Shown here piece after piece: positions 13,323 to 24,776 of a stretch of 64,000 bases of DNA; the first letter of the stretch is position 1, and each line of letters begins with the position of its first letter. The notes beneath the pieces are model-generated. The model was not told where the DNA came from. It did not search any database and saw only the letters and a program-made list of their open reading frames with translations. A program made the translations under genes and the position numbers. The stretch comes from Euonymus europaeus (Eukaryota > Streptophyta > Magnoliopsida > Celastrales > Celastraceae), in NCBI GenBank assembly GCA_963580455.1, contig OY756972.1, positions 4,169,001-4,233,000 of the forward strand, read 5' to 3'.

Positions 13323-14747
13323 TTATGCCCACTCCCTCGCTACCCGAGCAATCGACTCATAAGATGACCCTCCACAATCCAAAGCTTTTATTGCACTCTC
13401 TCGCAACTCTTTAACCTTATGTCTCATAGCCTTCCCTTTCTCTCCTTCGATCAAAAGCCTCACCACCCTCTCTACCTCCTCCCTTCCCACGACTCTCTTT
13501 CCCAATTCCATCACCGGCTTCACGGCCACCCCCACCTCCTCCTCCATCATTGTGGCATTCATCCTTTGCTCTGCAAACAACGGCCATGCTATCATTGGTT
13601 GGCCATGAAAAACACTCTCGAGGGTCGAATTCCACCCACAATGAGACAAAAATCCACCAGTGGACGGATGACGTAGCACTGTAATTTGCGGGGCCCAAGA
13701 AGGGACCACTAGGCCCAATCCACGTGTCCTCTCCAAGAAACCCGACGGCAGATACGTCGTCGGATCATTGACATCACTTCCGGATTTGAGATACGTGCCT
13801 GAGGCGTTACTATCATTTGGCAAGCGAACTACTAACAAGAACCGTTGCTGACTCAGCTCTAGGCCCCACGCTAACTCCGTTAGTTGCTCCGCCGTTAAAT
13901 TCCCACCGCTACCCAATGCTACAAAGAGAACCGACTCAGCCGGTTGCTTATCTAACCACGTCAGACACTCCAGATCTGATGTTGTCAACGATTCTTCTTG
14001 TTTAATAAGTGGTCCAACCAGGTGAACCGGTGGTGTGGGGATGTCTTTGTAGAATGAATGCTCTCTTATTGCTTGAATTGACACCGGTTCAAGACCCTCC
14101 CAACTATTAACAAAGATCCCAACCGCCTGTGGTAAACGACTGGCGTGCATTAAGAACCATTTGTACTCATAGATCTTCCGATTCCTTACCGGTTCGACAA
14201 GGTCCTGAGTTCGAATAGGAGAGCAACCCGGAACCTGAACCGGTTTGGGAAGATCAACAAGTTCACCCTCTACTTCATGGTCGAGAGTCGGGAAATACAG
14301 TGAGAAGGCGAGACAAGCAAATGAAAAAGATATGAAGGAGTAAGCAGGAATTGAGAGTTGTTCACAAACTTCAAAGGCTTTGGAGCAGAAAAAATCAATG
14401 ATCAAAGCCTTTGGGTTACCTAGTTCAACAAGAATTGATTTTAGTGACCGAAGGCTTTCTTCTAGAATTGTAGAAATCCGGGTAAGGAGGTTCATGTCGT
14501 TAGTGGTGATGGCAAAGACATCGACGGGTGGGAGTTCGATGATGTTGAGGTTGTCAGGAAGTGTTGGTGACCGGAGTAGCTGGTCTAGGGCTACTGAGGG
14601 TTCATTGGTTGTGATGACAAGAAAACTTACTTGGAAGCCATGGTTGGCGACTAGGGATTTTGCGAACTCGAGGCAGGGAGTTACGTGGCCCATGCCAAGA
14701 CCAGGCAAGATTGCAACATTAGGTTTTTTGGTTTCAATTACTGCCAT
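13323..14747 (-). CDS. UDP-glycosyltransferase, UGT72-like (phenolic / hydroquinone glucosyltransferase type)
   Basis: Intronless, 474 residues, the usual length for plant family 1 UGTs. The catalytic His is His21 in GLGMGHVTPCLEFAK, and the assisting Asp is Asp118 in ALIIDFFCSKAFEV. The PSPG box runs from W351 (WAPQITVLRHPSTGG) to Q394 (FAEQ), exactly 44 residues, and the closing Gln is the residue usually linked to UDP-glucose. The motif wording fits family 72, whose members glucosylate monolignols, hydroquinone and other small phenols in the cytosol. The acceptor cannot be read from sequence. TA-rich stretches upstream (14785-14812 and 14923-14938) are possible TATA sites. The box reads LRHPSTGG where many relatives have LSHGSTGG. 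The gene is not part of the conserved block and may be a local insertion. Confidence 0.93.
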   Translation of the reverse strand: MAVIETKKPNVAILPGLGMGHVTPCLEFAKSLVANHGFQVSFLVITTNEPSVALDQLLRSPTLPDNLNIIELPPVDVFAITTNDMNLLTRISTILEESLRSLKSILVELGNPKALIIDFFCSKAFEVCEQLSIPAYSFISFSFACLAFSLYFPTLDHEVEGELVDLPKPVQVPGCSPIRTQDLVEPVRNRKIYEYKWFLMHASRLPQAVGIFVNSWEGLEPVSIQAIREHSFYKDIPTPPVHLVGPLIKQEESLTTSDLECLTWLDKQPAESVLFVALGSGGNLTAEQLTELAWGLELSQQRFLLVVRLPNDSNASGTYLKSGSDVNDPTTYLPSGFLERTRGLGLVVPSWAPQITVLRHPSTGGFLSHCGWNSTLESVFHGQPMIAWPLFAEQRMNATMMEEEVGVAVKPVMELGKRVVGREEVERVVRLLIEGEKGKAMRHKVKELRESAIKALDCGGSSYESIARVAREWA

Positions 14748-15897
14748 TGTGATAACTTACTTAATATCTCCCCCATGCACATTATATATGTGTGTGTATA
14801 TATATACGTGAATGTTAGGACTAGCATAAAGACGATATATTTCTCCTCATTTCATAATCGTAGAGGAGAATTCTTCTATATTCTGTCCTCCACTATCTAA
14901 ATTGAAGTTGGTCCTAATGGGGTATATATATATATATAGCATGATTCGCTTGTGAATCAAAATACTTATATCTGATCAAGATTCCCTCTAGCTATAGCTA
15001 TAGTTCCAACTTCCAACTTGATGATTTGGGCATCGGTACACCATGCAATAGGAACAACACATATACCAGAGATAGAAAATTATATGGACCATATAAGAGA
15101 AGTTGTTAATTGATGACAAATAGTCCACTCCATTACTATCAACAGGTCAATGCAATAAATTAAAGCAAAGAATTCCGGAATATTTGCATCTCACTTTTTT
15201 CCATTCTCATTAATCTCGAATAATCTCTCTCTTAAAATAGGGAGGGAATAAATACACTCACACTATTTACTAAAGAAACTTATTCTATCCCCCCGGAAAC
15301 ATCTCTATTCAAGAAATGGCTTTGAAGGTCTCATCTATTAGATTGATTAAAGGGAGTCATGTCTCCTTTGACAACATCGATGAACATGAAACAGCGAGAG
15401 AACCAAAAAAGTTTTTGCTTGTTTATGGTCTCAAATGATCAGCCTGCGGGTCTCGGCCCGGCTTAGGCTGAAATTACATCAGACCTGGGCTTGATTTTTG
15501 AGGCCAGGCCTAGCCCAATTCCTGACATCATGACCCAAGTTCGGGCTAGCTCCAGTCCTAAGCCTGGCCCATAAACTGTGATCCATAATCCATTGCCGCT
15601 TAGCACTCGAGGGTTCTCATGCAACTGAGGTAGACAATTAGTTGTGGGTTGCACAACAAAAACTTGTATTTGGCCCATTTTTTATTTATTTTTTGACGGT
15701 GCCCAGCTGCCACTTGTGAGTCTTCCGACTGGTGAACTCCACGAGGCAACAACAGAACTCATTATGCTGGTAGGAACGAGTCTTTTTGTTTTGAAATACA
15801 AATGGGTGTCTGCGTTTCTGGGTGATCCTCATCAGTCATCTCTCGAGAGGCAGACCAGAATCCGGCCACCTGAATCTGTGGCGAAGGAGGGACAGAG
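14748..15897. other. intergenic region between the UGT and F-box genes
   Basis: This holds the UGT promoter (TA-rich 14923-14938). A 41-codon open frame at 15316-15438 begins MALKVSSIRLIKGS and matches nothing I recognise. A GC-richer segment at 15440-15590 has repeated GGCC/CCTGGCC words typical of plant repeats. A probable non-coding first exon of the F-box gene ends at 15897 with a donor (CAGAG|GTAATC). No supported gene. Confidence 0.45.
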
Positions 15898-16493
15898 GTA
15901 ATCTACGGTACGAATCTTTTTTTTTTTTTTTGGGGTTCCTTTTACTGCTACTTCTTATTTTTCATTTGCTAATTATGATTTGTAATTTATATGCTGCATC
16001 AATGTAATAGGCTTGTGAGTACATTTTTCTTACTAATCAAAATCTGGGTCTTGGGATTTTTCTTGGAGATATATTTTTTTCCCTTGTAAACCCAGTAGAG
16101 TTTGATAAATTCGAATAGTCGATGATGCATGCAAGCTGTTTGCTTATTGACATTTTGTCAGGAAATTGATTTTTGTAGAGGTTCAATCATTGTTTGATTT
16201 GTTTGCTTATGCATGCAAGCTGTTCAACTTTTTGTTGTGAGTTATTGAACAATGGATCGGCATGATAGCGTTGCTCCTCGTATTTGTATTGTAGGACTTT
16301 CTGATTGGTGTTCCTGATTTTTCCCAGTGATGCGTTTGTGGCTGGATTTTTGCCATATTTTCTGAAATAAGTAAATGAAATGCCCCTCTGCCTTATTAGT
16401 TTCAGGCTGTATTATCTCTATCTTTCTTCACGATTTTATGCTTAGTTGTAAATTGTAGTAGACTTGAAAATTAGCTGAATTTTATCTCCTCAG
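15898..16493 (+). promoter_or_regulatory. inferred 5' UTR intron of the F-box gene
   Basis: There is a donor at 15898 (CAGAG|GTAATC) and an acceptor at 16493 after a pyrimidine run (TATCTCCTCAG|GTTAC). The acceptor lies 31 bases before the start codon at 16525. The tract between has the T-rich composition of plant introns. No transcript evidence is available. Confidence 0.45.
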
Positions 16494-16524
16494 GTTACTT
16501 ACTCATCTATGAAAGAAATTCTGA

Positions 16525-17853
16525 ATGGAACGGTGTGAATTTAAATGCACTTCAACGAGGATGGAACTTTCAGATCGCCAGACAACAGAAATGTCGAAAA
16601 CCGAGAGGTTTAAGGCAATTGCAGGAGGGATAAAGATGTGTATTTGCTGCTTGCCTGCAGATGTCCTGCTAATAATATTGACGCATCTCTCAACACTTGA
16701 TTTCCTCTCTTTTCGATCTGTCTGTAGATGCTGGCGTGCTGCTTTCTCTAGGTGTTCAATTCCTAATACTGACCAGCTCTCTGATCACTTCCCATGGGTA
16801 GTCTTTTTGAGGACATACGATTCCTTCTATGAAGACCCAGCCAATTTACATCAGTCATCACCGTCGTCGTCATCATCTAAGCCTCTGCTCAGAAATGTTT
16901 GGGATCCCCTCTATGAACCCAGAACAGAAACCGAGGTTTATTATCCTGAACAGTTAATGGCTTATACCGAATCAGAACCAGTACTTTACGCAACTGGAAA
17001 AATAGGAGACTCGTTAACTCATCGTGTCTATGACATTCCAGAATTGTGTGGAAATCGTCTCCTCTTATCCAGATTTGGGTGGCTTCTTCTCTTCTCGTCT
17101 GATTCTTCCTTATTCTTCTTCAATCCTTTACTTGGGGCGAGAATCATGCTTCCCTTTCTTGATGTTTCACAACTGGTACGCCCTGTATTTTGCTTATCAG
17201 CACCTCCTGCATCTAATGACTGTATGGTTTTTGTTGTAAGTAATATCAAAGATAATAAGAGCACCAGTTGTGTTAGAGTTGGTTTGTGTCGCCGTGGGGA
17301 AGCTACATGGACAACGTTTACACGTTGTCTGATAGATTCGAAAATTTCGTTCATCAATAACGTGATCTTTCTTGAGGGGGTTTTCTACTGCCTGCACCAC
17401 TGTGGTCATTTCAGTGCTTTCAATATTTCCAACTTCACATGGAATACACAGAAGCTGCTGGACTGCGGAAGATATTTGGAACAACCTACGCTGGTATCGC
17501 GAGAAGTCCATATTGGCAATGATATCTTTCTGAGCATCGACTGTGATGTGCCCTATCTATGGGTATTGGTCAAATTACAGGAACCTTTTGAAGTTACAGA
17601 TGACTGGTTCAGCCATTCGTTTTCTCGCGGAGTGGATGATGCAATTCTGTTTTGGAAAAACAAGATGAGATTCGACTCGTTCAATTTGGATTCATGGTAT
17701 GGTCTCTGTAAGATTACAAAAGATAACAAAAAATTTAGCTTCTGCAGGTTCTTTACATGGCCTGATGCCACTGAACGGGCAAAAGAATCCACCGCAATCG
17801 CATGGCTTGAACCCCAGTGGGTGGAGCCTTTTCTTAATGTGTGCTGGACTTAG
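16525..17853 (+). CDS. F-box protein with DUF295 / KIB-type C-terminal region
   Basis: A single exon of 442 residues. An F-box spans about residues 41-75 (CLPADVLLIILTHLSTLDFL, then SVCRCWR), where SKP1 would bind. After a serine-rich linker, residues about 150-420 show the pattern of DUF295 (KIB) F-box proteins: a GRLLL-like strand (GNRLLLSRFGWLLLF), an FNPLLGARIMLP segment, and later strands with DIFLSIDC and WYGLCKI. The likely role is substrate receptor of an SCF ubiquitin ligase, with the substrate unknown. The start at 16525 is the first ATG after the inferred leader intron. In-frame ATGs at residues 13 and 23 would leave the F-box intact and cannot be excluded. F-box genes of this class duplicate often, so this may be lineage-specific. 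Confidence 0.87.
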   Translation: MERCEFKCTSTRMELSDRQTTEMSKTERFKAIAGGIKMCICCLPADVLLIILTHLSTLDFLSFRSVCRCWRAAFSRCSIPNTDQLSDHFPWVVFLRTYDSFYEDPANLHQSSPSSSSSKPLLRNVWDPLYEPRTETEVYYPEQLMAYTESEPVLYATGKIGDSLTHRVYDIPELCGNRLLLSRFGWLLLFSSDSSLFFFNPLLGARIMLPFLDVSQLVRPVFCLSAPPASNDCMVFVVSNIKDNKSTSCVRVGLCRRGEATWTTFTRCLIDSKISFINNVIFLEGVFYCLHHCGHFSAFNISNFTWNTQKLLDCGRYLEQPTLVSREVHIGNDIFLSIDCDVPYLWVLVKLQEPFEVTDDWFSHSFSRGVDDAILFWKNKMRFDSFNLDSWYGLCKITKDNKKFSFCRFFTWPDATERAKESTAIAWLEPQWVEPFLNVCWT

Positions 17854-18440
17854 TTTTGATACTGGAGTGTTACAATAATGTATGGCATGTTTTTGCTCTT
17901 CGCCTGCATGTATAATAAGTTTGACCCTTGAACTCTTGTTTGTATTAAGATGTTTATTGTTGTTGTGTCTAAGTGTCCAATGTTTTCTGCATCCTATCCC
18001 TCCCTCCCTCTCTCACATTGTCTATCTCATAAAAATTCTGATTTTGAAGTTTTCGGGTGTAAAACTAGCTTCTGCCAGAAACCCTAATGATGGCTTGGAG
18101 CTTTTTAAGGGAAAGAAGTTTTCTTTTTCTTTCTCTGAGAAAGTCTGGACGCACTACAATTTTCATCCTTTTTAATGGATTGTCTATGTGCTTTGGAAAT
18201 CATACTGGAGTCAATTTACTTTGAGACGTTTAATAATAGGACTTCAGTATTTAATTATGAAAGAATCATAAGATTGGTCGTGGTTCTAAAGTACAAATCT
18301 CGTACAGATGCTTAATTAGTGCATCAATTCAGAAGAGTTTAGCGCATTTTTAAATTTCTATTAATTCTTGTATGTCACATCAATTCAGGAGTGGTTAATG
18401 TAATTTTTAAAATTTGAATTATATAAATTACTTATATTCA
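17854..18440. other. 3' flank of the F-box gene, no gene seen
   Basis: AT-rich non-coding DNA, probably beginning with the F-box 3' UTR. No open frame here has recognisable content. Confidence 0.5.
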
Positions 18441-18441
18441 T

Positions 18442-19195
18442 TCTTTTTTCTTTTTTTTTGAAGATAATCAAATATTTTATTAATCAGTAGAGAAATCTAC
18501 CAGTAACAAAGCTTCTAGAAAACTAGGCGGCATATACCAATAAGAGGGGCTAGCATGAAAACGAGCAGCCTTTGCCAATGCATGAGCCACTTCGTTTGCT
18601 TGCCTCTTGACAAAAGAAACAGAACTGATATGTCCTGTCCGAGAATAGAATTTACAATCCTTAATAATATCCCCAAATTCAGACCCATCTGAACCAGAGG
18701 CATTAAAAGCATCCACAACCAGCTTTGCATCCAACTCCACCATGACGTTAGACAAACTTTGATCAGACAGCCAGCGAATCGCTTCAAGTAAACCCAAAGC
18801 TTCAGCCTCCTTGGGTGAAAACAGCCCTGGCCACGTCTTGGTAGCACATGCAACAAAATTGGCCTCATGATCCCGTAACACCATCCCCACACAAGTAACA
18901 TACACCTCTTGACACATGGCAATGTCAACATTGCATTTTAACACTGCAAAAGGAGGTCTCTGCCACCGTAGCTGTGTCCGTAGCTGCTGGCCCAGTTAAG
19001 CCAACTGCTACCCGATTTCTTTGCACCAAAAAATCAGATAAAAAACTTAAAACCCCGCTCACTACCTGGGCTGGAGATTGGGCTGTAAGTTGCCACAGTT
19101 TAGCATTACGTCGACGCCAAATGCTCCATAAAACCATACAAATCTTTGCCACATAATTCGCCGGCATAGAATTCCATGCAGCACTTAACCATGAT
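18442..19195 (-). pseudogene. 5'-truncated LINE (non-LTR retrotransposon) relic: RNase H-like 3' end
   Basis: On the minus strand, 18480-18944 encodes an RVT_3-type RNase H domain. It shows LKCNVD, EAEALGLLEAIRW, VELDAKLVVDAF and RQANEVAHALAKAA, carrying the usual D-E-D acidic positions. Upstream, 18925-19167 encodes the preceding linker (MVLWSIWRRRNAKLW) in another frame, so at least one frameshift separates the two. On the minus strand the reading ends at 18480, and 18442-18463 is an A-rich tail. This is the normal 3' end of a retroposed LINE. No reverse transcriptase remains. No clear target duplication was found. A domesticated RNase H gene is possible but unlikely given the frameshift. 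Confidence 0.85.
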
Positions 19196-19199
19196 TTGT

Positions 19200-20258
19200 C
19201 ATTAATTGTTCATGAATTGACACTACTTTATTACTTTTAGTACATCCGATGCATCATATCAATATGACAGAATGTCCACGCGACAAAATGTATGGGCTTT
19301 TAAGCTTCAGGGTCGGGCTTGACAAGATTTTAATCCAATTAGTGAATAGTGATATGGGCTTATGGGCCTCACTTTGATTATAGCACCAACAACGGTCATG
19401 TGAAATAGCCGTTGCATACCCACCATTGTAACCTTTATTCAGGTGGAAGGGGCCGTTGGATTCTTTTTGTTAACGGTAAGGAACGTCCCTCACCAAAGCT
19501 TCTCAAAACGACACCACACACAACACCGACTGAATGCGACCCTTTAGCCTAAAGTTCGTTTTCTCATAACCGCCATTTCACACTGAATTACCGTATTTGC
19601 CCTTTAAATTGAAATTCTACGACAAATGCTAAATCAGGTAGAGTTGCAATTACACGCAGCTACTAGTGGTGGCAAATTTGGGGAATAACTCTTAAAATTC
19701 CGTCCCTTTTTTTCTCTCTCTTCCGCTTAAGTTGGAATTATGTTCTTTTTGAAGAGATGACAAAATTCTGTTCGATCAGGATATTTAATTTGTTACATTC
19801 GAATTAAATCAAGTTTAAGTATATAGTATATGTCCCAATTCTGAGTGTAGACATATATTTTATCTGTTTTAAAACTGTATTCGGATCCAAATACAATTTT
19901 ATTATCCGATTTAATTGTTTAAATCTTAATTCACATGTAATTAATTAAGTACATACATAAATTAATTCAGATTCTGATAAAAAAATATTTCATAAATATC
20001 TATATTATCGAACCCAAACTCTTTTTTCTTCCACCCCTAGCTTTCAAAATCAATAAAATATCCCAAGGTAACCGACGCGTGGTCACAACCACCTGCTACA
20101 GTCGGTCCCCACTCCAGCAACCCGTTATTTAAACCTCCCTCTCTGCACCTTCTGCACCACCTACTTCCACCGTGAAACGATTGTCGCTTTATACTTGAGA
20201 GAGACTGAATTGCCCTCACATTTCAAGCTAGCCGTCTCTCTTACTGGTATTTGTGGCA
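19200..20258. other. intergenic region with promoter of the glycosylase gene
   Basis: About 19680-19990 is a diverged copy of the dispersed AT-rich repeat. TGGGCT/TGGGCC words at about 19286-19370 resemble plant site II elements but lie 900 bases upstream. The 150 bases before 20259 are C-rich leader-like sequence. No coding exon was found. Confidence 0.45.
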
Positions 20259-22044
20259 ATGTCTGAGCCTACGAAGCTCAAATCACGTTCTAATCCTGTG
20301 CCTGAGCCGAGAGCCATTCTTGGTCCAGGCGGGAACAGGGTTGTTAGGGTTAATGAGGAGTTGAAGCGGAAAACGGAGGGCTTGCAGAAGAAGCTTCAGC
20401 AGGGGCCGAGAAAGACATTTCAAAAGATGCCGCAGTCAGCTGTTCGAAACAATGTCTCGGTGGACAGCACGTGCTCCTCGGATTCCTCGTCCTGCGGTTC
20501 TTTGGAGAAGGTGGTGGTGAATTCTAGAAGGACTGCAAAACGTAATGGATTGAGGTCTGTCAAGGTTGTTCCTGATGAAATTGCGGTGGTTGGAGAGATT
20601 TCGCTGGTGAATCCGGGCCCTGTGAAGCGATGTGATTGGATTACGCCAAACTCTGGTGAGTGAATGAAGCTTGTTTACTTGTTCTTTATCTGAAATCAAA
20701 ATTGTGAGAATTACTTCATTGTAGCCGTGGCACTCGGGGTATATAATATTAGTTTCTTTCTCCTAATTATCATCTACGAGGTTGTCTATTATGGCCGAAG
20801 TTGTAGATTCTTATAATCAGAGCTGATCAATGTGTTTTTTGTGGGTTCAATTCGGATTCCACTTTGGTAATCTTAAGCCATTATAGAAGAAATTGACATA
20901 GAAACACATGGTTATGGAGAAAAACTCCTAGCACCCTTTTCTTGAGCCATTCTGCCTTGCTTATCCTTGACAGATCCTCTTTATATTGCATTCCACGATG
21001 AGGAATGGGGAATTCCTGTTCGTGATGACAGAAAGCTGTTCGAGTTACTTGTCTTTTCTCAAGCATTAGCAGAATTAAGTTGGACCTCGATTCTTCACCA
21101 GAGGGATATATTTAGGTATGAGTCTGAAATCTGTCAACTGTAGCTTTAGATCAACAGTAAAAGTCCCTTGCTGAATTTTATTTGAGGCTTGTTGTTTGAT
21201 CCTTTGGCAGGAAGCTTTTTGACGACTTCAACCCATCGTCCATTGCGGAGTTTAGCGAGAAGACGCTACTATCTCTAAAAGTAAATGGTAGCTTGTTGTT
21301 ATCTGAACCGAAGCTCCGAGCAGTTGTGGAGAATGCAAAACAGATGCTTAAGGTAAATATTTAGGCCGATGCATAAACTGTTGTGGCTAAACATGTATGT
21401 ATGCTTGCATGATCTTTGAGGCAGGCTTTGATAGGCAAGCTGCAAAACAATAGCATTTGTTTCATGTATCTCAAGTATTACATAATCCGCTTTCAGCGCC
21501 ACATGAACATGGACAAGTATGGATATGGTGAAATTCCTAGTTTTTCTTGAATTAGGTTTCAGTATGTGAACTTTGCCTTGTATATATTTCACTTGAAAAC
21601 CTGAATTAATGGCATCATTGTTGATTTTGTACAGTACAATAGTTTGATGAGGAACCCTGGGCATTTACGTGCTACAAATATTGAGCTTGATAATGTTGCG
21701 ATTGGTTTGCTCGTTTTCTGCAGGTTCAAGAAGAGTTTGGTTCTTTCAGTAATTACTGCTGGAGATTTGTGAACTATAAGCCACAGAGAAATGGATTTCG
21801 TTATGCACGTCAAGTACCAGTCAAGACGCCAAAAGCAGAACTTATAAGCAAGAATCTGATGCAGAGAGGCTTCCGCTGTGTCGGGCCTACTGTTATTTAC
21901 TCGTTCATGCAGGCGGCGGGAATTGTTAATGATCATCTTGTAACATGCTTCAGATACAGAAAATGCTGTGAAGAAGTCGACAAGAATTTGAAATCCCAGA
22001 CAGAGCAGCCAGAAGTTCCAACAAAGGATTTGGAGAATGCATAA
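20259..22044 (+). CDS. DNA-3-methyladenine glycosylase I (Tag-like, HhH-GPD superfamily)
   Basis: Four exons: 20259-20655, 20974-21115, 21211-21352 and 21724-22044, GT-AG, totalling 334 codons (333 residues). The first ATG in frame is at 20259 (MSEPTKLKSRS). Residues 1-120 are a basic, serine-rich extension with GPGGNRV, common in plant members and possibly organelle or nuclear targeting. The Tag domain follows: RCDW (Cys125), DPLYIAFHDEEWG (His140), and NDHLVTC with His298 and Cys302. These four match the zinc ligands of E. coli Tag (Cys4, His17, His175, Cys179). The family removes 3-methyladenine in base-excision repair. Where E. coli Tag has Glu38, the aligned position is Ser in LFELLVFSQALAELSW. 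This is, as far as I remember, usual in plant homologues, so substrate range may differ. Confidence 0.93.
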
Positions 22045-22615
22045 TTAGTCCCAGGACTGAAACTGGCTTTGAGTATTCATGGTTCGACTAGGCATACATT
22101 TTGTGCAACGACAAGATTGTAACAAGGAAACAATCACAAATTCTAGCAATGGGTCACTTTCTTTCTTCCAGATTTTCCTGTACCACAGTATCTATCACCC
22201 TTTGTTTAACATTTACTAATAACAGATCTTATTTGTATCTAATTTCTCATAATGTAATGCAGAATTCTTTTTTATTATCCAATTTAAATGTTAATTCACC
22301 CTTGTAAAAATCATGTCTGAGTAAGAATGATGATATCTACAAGTACTGTCTCTCAATGCATGCCTAATAATAGATCAAAGGAATTCGCTCATCAATGACA
22401 ATACAATGTTGATGACATTTTAATATCAGACAAAGGTAAAATTCTCAAGAAGCCAAGAACTGATTTGATTCAAGATATGCAAACCACCACAGGGGAACAG
22501 ACACACGATTGCAAAAGCTTTTTACAACAAAACAAATGAACCAGAGGAAGAATGCCTTCTCTTCTGTACTTTTTTGCCTTACATTACCATGCCTTTCAAG
22601 GGTATGCGAGCGTTT
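22045..22615. other. convergent 3' flanks of the glycosylase and BZR1/BES1 genes
   Basis: The two genes point at each other here. The sequence is AT-rich and non-coding and must hold both 3' UTRs. No further gene is seen. Confidence 0.5.
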
Positions 22616-24115
22616 CTAACTCCGAGCGTTCCCACTTCCCAGTGTGAGCTCCAGATCATCCAATCCTACCTCATGAATCCTCTCCCCTTCCCACGGCTTC
22701 ACCTGTCCATTCTCAAACTCAAACTCGGAACCTCTTCCTATCTCCATATTATTATTACTCAAAATTTGCTGAGCAACTGGTTTTACAAGATTAAAGGTTG
22801 GAGAGGTTGGCACTGCACCCCCATTAGACAGAGCAAACTTTTGAAAATTCAACCATTGACCAGAATCAACAATGGAGGAGGTCTCAGACTCGTTGCATTC
22901 AGGTATCGTTGCAGGAGCATAAAAACGACGGTGAGTTGGGCTTGCAGGGGCAGAGGCAGCATATAATGGGTAATTGAATGAAGCCATGGATTCTTTGGCA
23001 ATGGACTCCCAATTGGGGATTGGCTTGGGGTGGTTTCTCGAAGTGGGGGATGAAAGGGGCGGGGTCACAGGTGCGCTATTTGAGATTCGAAGTGGAGGAA
23101 GAGAAGAAGGGATGGCATTCCGGAGAAAGGGAACAAGTGAAGATGAGTTGTTGGCATCAAATCGAGTAGGACTAGGGAAGGACGACGAGGAGGGACTAAC
23201 TTGGTAAGAAGGAATAGGGCTTGGAAAGGAAGAAGACAATGGACTTGGGTTCTGAGAAGAGTAAGGGGTTACTCTAGCTGAAGTCCCTGCTACATCAGAT
23301 GGGGGCAGCCTGTATCCCTGCACATAGTAATCGCAGATTGAAGCTTCTTATCAAACAAATAAGAACAGATACACATCAACACCAGGAAGAATGTCTACAC
23401 AAGAAATTCATCTAAGGAATTTCAATAAAAAGAAAGCTGGTTATATGTAGTTAACAGGAATTTTTTCTGATTAGTCCATGAATTGAGACTTCTCCAAGTT
23501 TTTTCAGAGTTGAACTTTTAGTAAGCATTCAGTTAAATATCATGATACCATACTGGATCAACAATTAAAATCTACAAAGTTCATCCAATTGAATCCATGT
23601 TTCAGTTGTTCATTTCAAGCAAAAACAAAGAAGAAATGAAAGGACTGTAAAATCCAGCCGCAGGAACATAATAATTTGATGAATCCTTATTAATTGTATA
23701 ACGATCCAACTAACTACCCAATATAGACCCCTTACACCCAATTCAATTCTTCTCCTAAAAACGGGTCTGAATAATAGAAATGAAATTAAGATCCAAAGAA
23801 AATAACCAACTTCATGATCATAAAAAAGAAAAGAAGCAAGATCTACTAAAAAACACAGAGAATCAACATACTCACCTTGCGATAGGTGGTGCCATCTTCT
23901 TCGACGATCCATCCAGCCTCAGCACAGAGAGCCTTCAAAACTTCATTGTTATCGCAGTGTTTAGGCAGATTGTAGTTTCCTTGAGCCCTCAATCCAGTAT
24001 ATATCTTCGCCGCTACAGCCCTTCTTCTCCTCTCTCTCCTCCGATTGTTCTCCCTCTCCCTCCACGACGGCTTCCTCCTCAGAGCCGACGACGACATCGC
24101 CCCATCAGACGTCAT
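22616..24115 (-). CDS. BZR1: BZR1/BES1 family brassinosteroid-signalling transcription factor
   Basis: Two exons on the minus strand, 24115-23876 and 23317-22616, give 313 residues. The single phase-0 intron after TTYRK sits at the family's conserved position. Residues 14-80 form the bHLH-like DNA-binding domain ([20 protein letters not shown], then [14 protein letters not shown]), which binds BRRE/E-box sites. Residues 81-180 are rich in Ser-Pro with many S/TxxxS/T sites, the targets of the GSK3 kinase BIN2. The segment [12 protein letters not shown] (about 214-225) corresponds to the PEST/PP2A-binding region altered in bes1-D and bzr1-1D. DLELTLG at residues 301-307 is the EAR repression motif that recruits TOPLESS. 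All hallmark parts are intact. Linked genes suit an ancestor of both BZR1 and BES1, so the symbol stands for the pair. Confidence 0.96.
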
Positions 24116-24402
24116 TTTCCGTCCCCCCTTTCTCTCTTCCCCGATAAATAATTCTGTTCTTGCAGTGAAATTGTGTCGAAGTAGAGGTTGAGGTGGGAAT
24201 TAGAAGCAGAGAGAAAAGAAAGAAGAAAGTGTGTGCATTCACTGTTCACGAGGTATGCGTTTCCCCTTCGCTGGAAGTAGAATCTCTGTGTGTGAATGAT
24301 TAACGAGGGTTTTGTCTTGAGAAGTAATAAATAACGTGTGTGCGAGCGTTCCTGATTATTTGTTCTCATTCTTGATGTGCTAGGAACCGTCTGATTAAAT
24401 TA

Positions 24403-24776
24403 GAGCACATGCAATGGTTATAGGTTGTTGTCCCCTTAAAATTATTTGTGGACTCCACTTTTATCACACAAAAAATCAAACCACACATCTTCCAATACAG
24501 CCACATCAGCAAAACACATATTCCAATACAGCTACATCAGCAATACACATCTTCCAATACAATTATTCTTTTCTCCATTATTCAAACCAACTATTTTATT
24601 TTCCTACATCTTTTCCACAATAAAACTACACAAAAATCAAGATTGGTCCCACCAAAACACATCTTTCAATACAACCAAATTAACAAAACACATCTCTCAA
24701 TACAGCCACATCAGCAAAAACACACATTTCAATAACATCTAATGTCCCCATTAAACACACACCATTGCATGTGCTC
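24403..24776. mobile_element. PIF/Harbinger-like MITE, copy A of a four-copy family
   Basis: A 374-bp element with inverted ends GAGCACATGCAATGG at the left and its reverse complement CCATTGCATGTGCTC at the right. It is flanked by TTA at 24400-24402 and 24777-24779. A 3-bp TTA duplication is the signature of PIF/Harbinger transposition. The interior carries several variants of CAATACAGCCACATCAGCAAAACACAT, giving a loose internal repeat. There is no transposase. Related copies lie at about 34975-35205, 35473-35834 and 60905-61205. Confidence 0.85.

Noticed and set aside
14380..14811. 143-codon open frame on the plus strand
   Set aside because: It is antisense to the UGT72-like gene, whose motifs are complete on the minus strand.
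18480..18944. Functional host RNase H gene
   Set aside because: The A-rich tail, linker frameshift and missing start point to a LINE relic.
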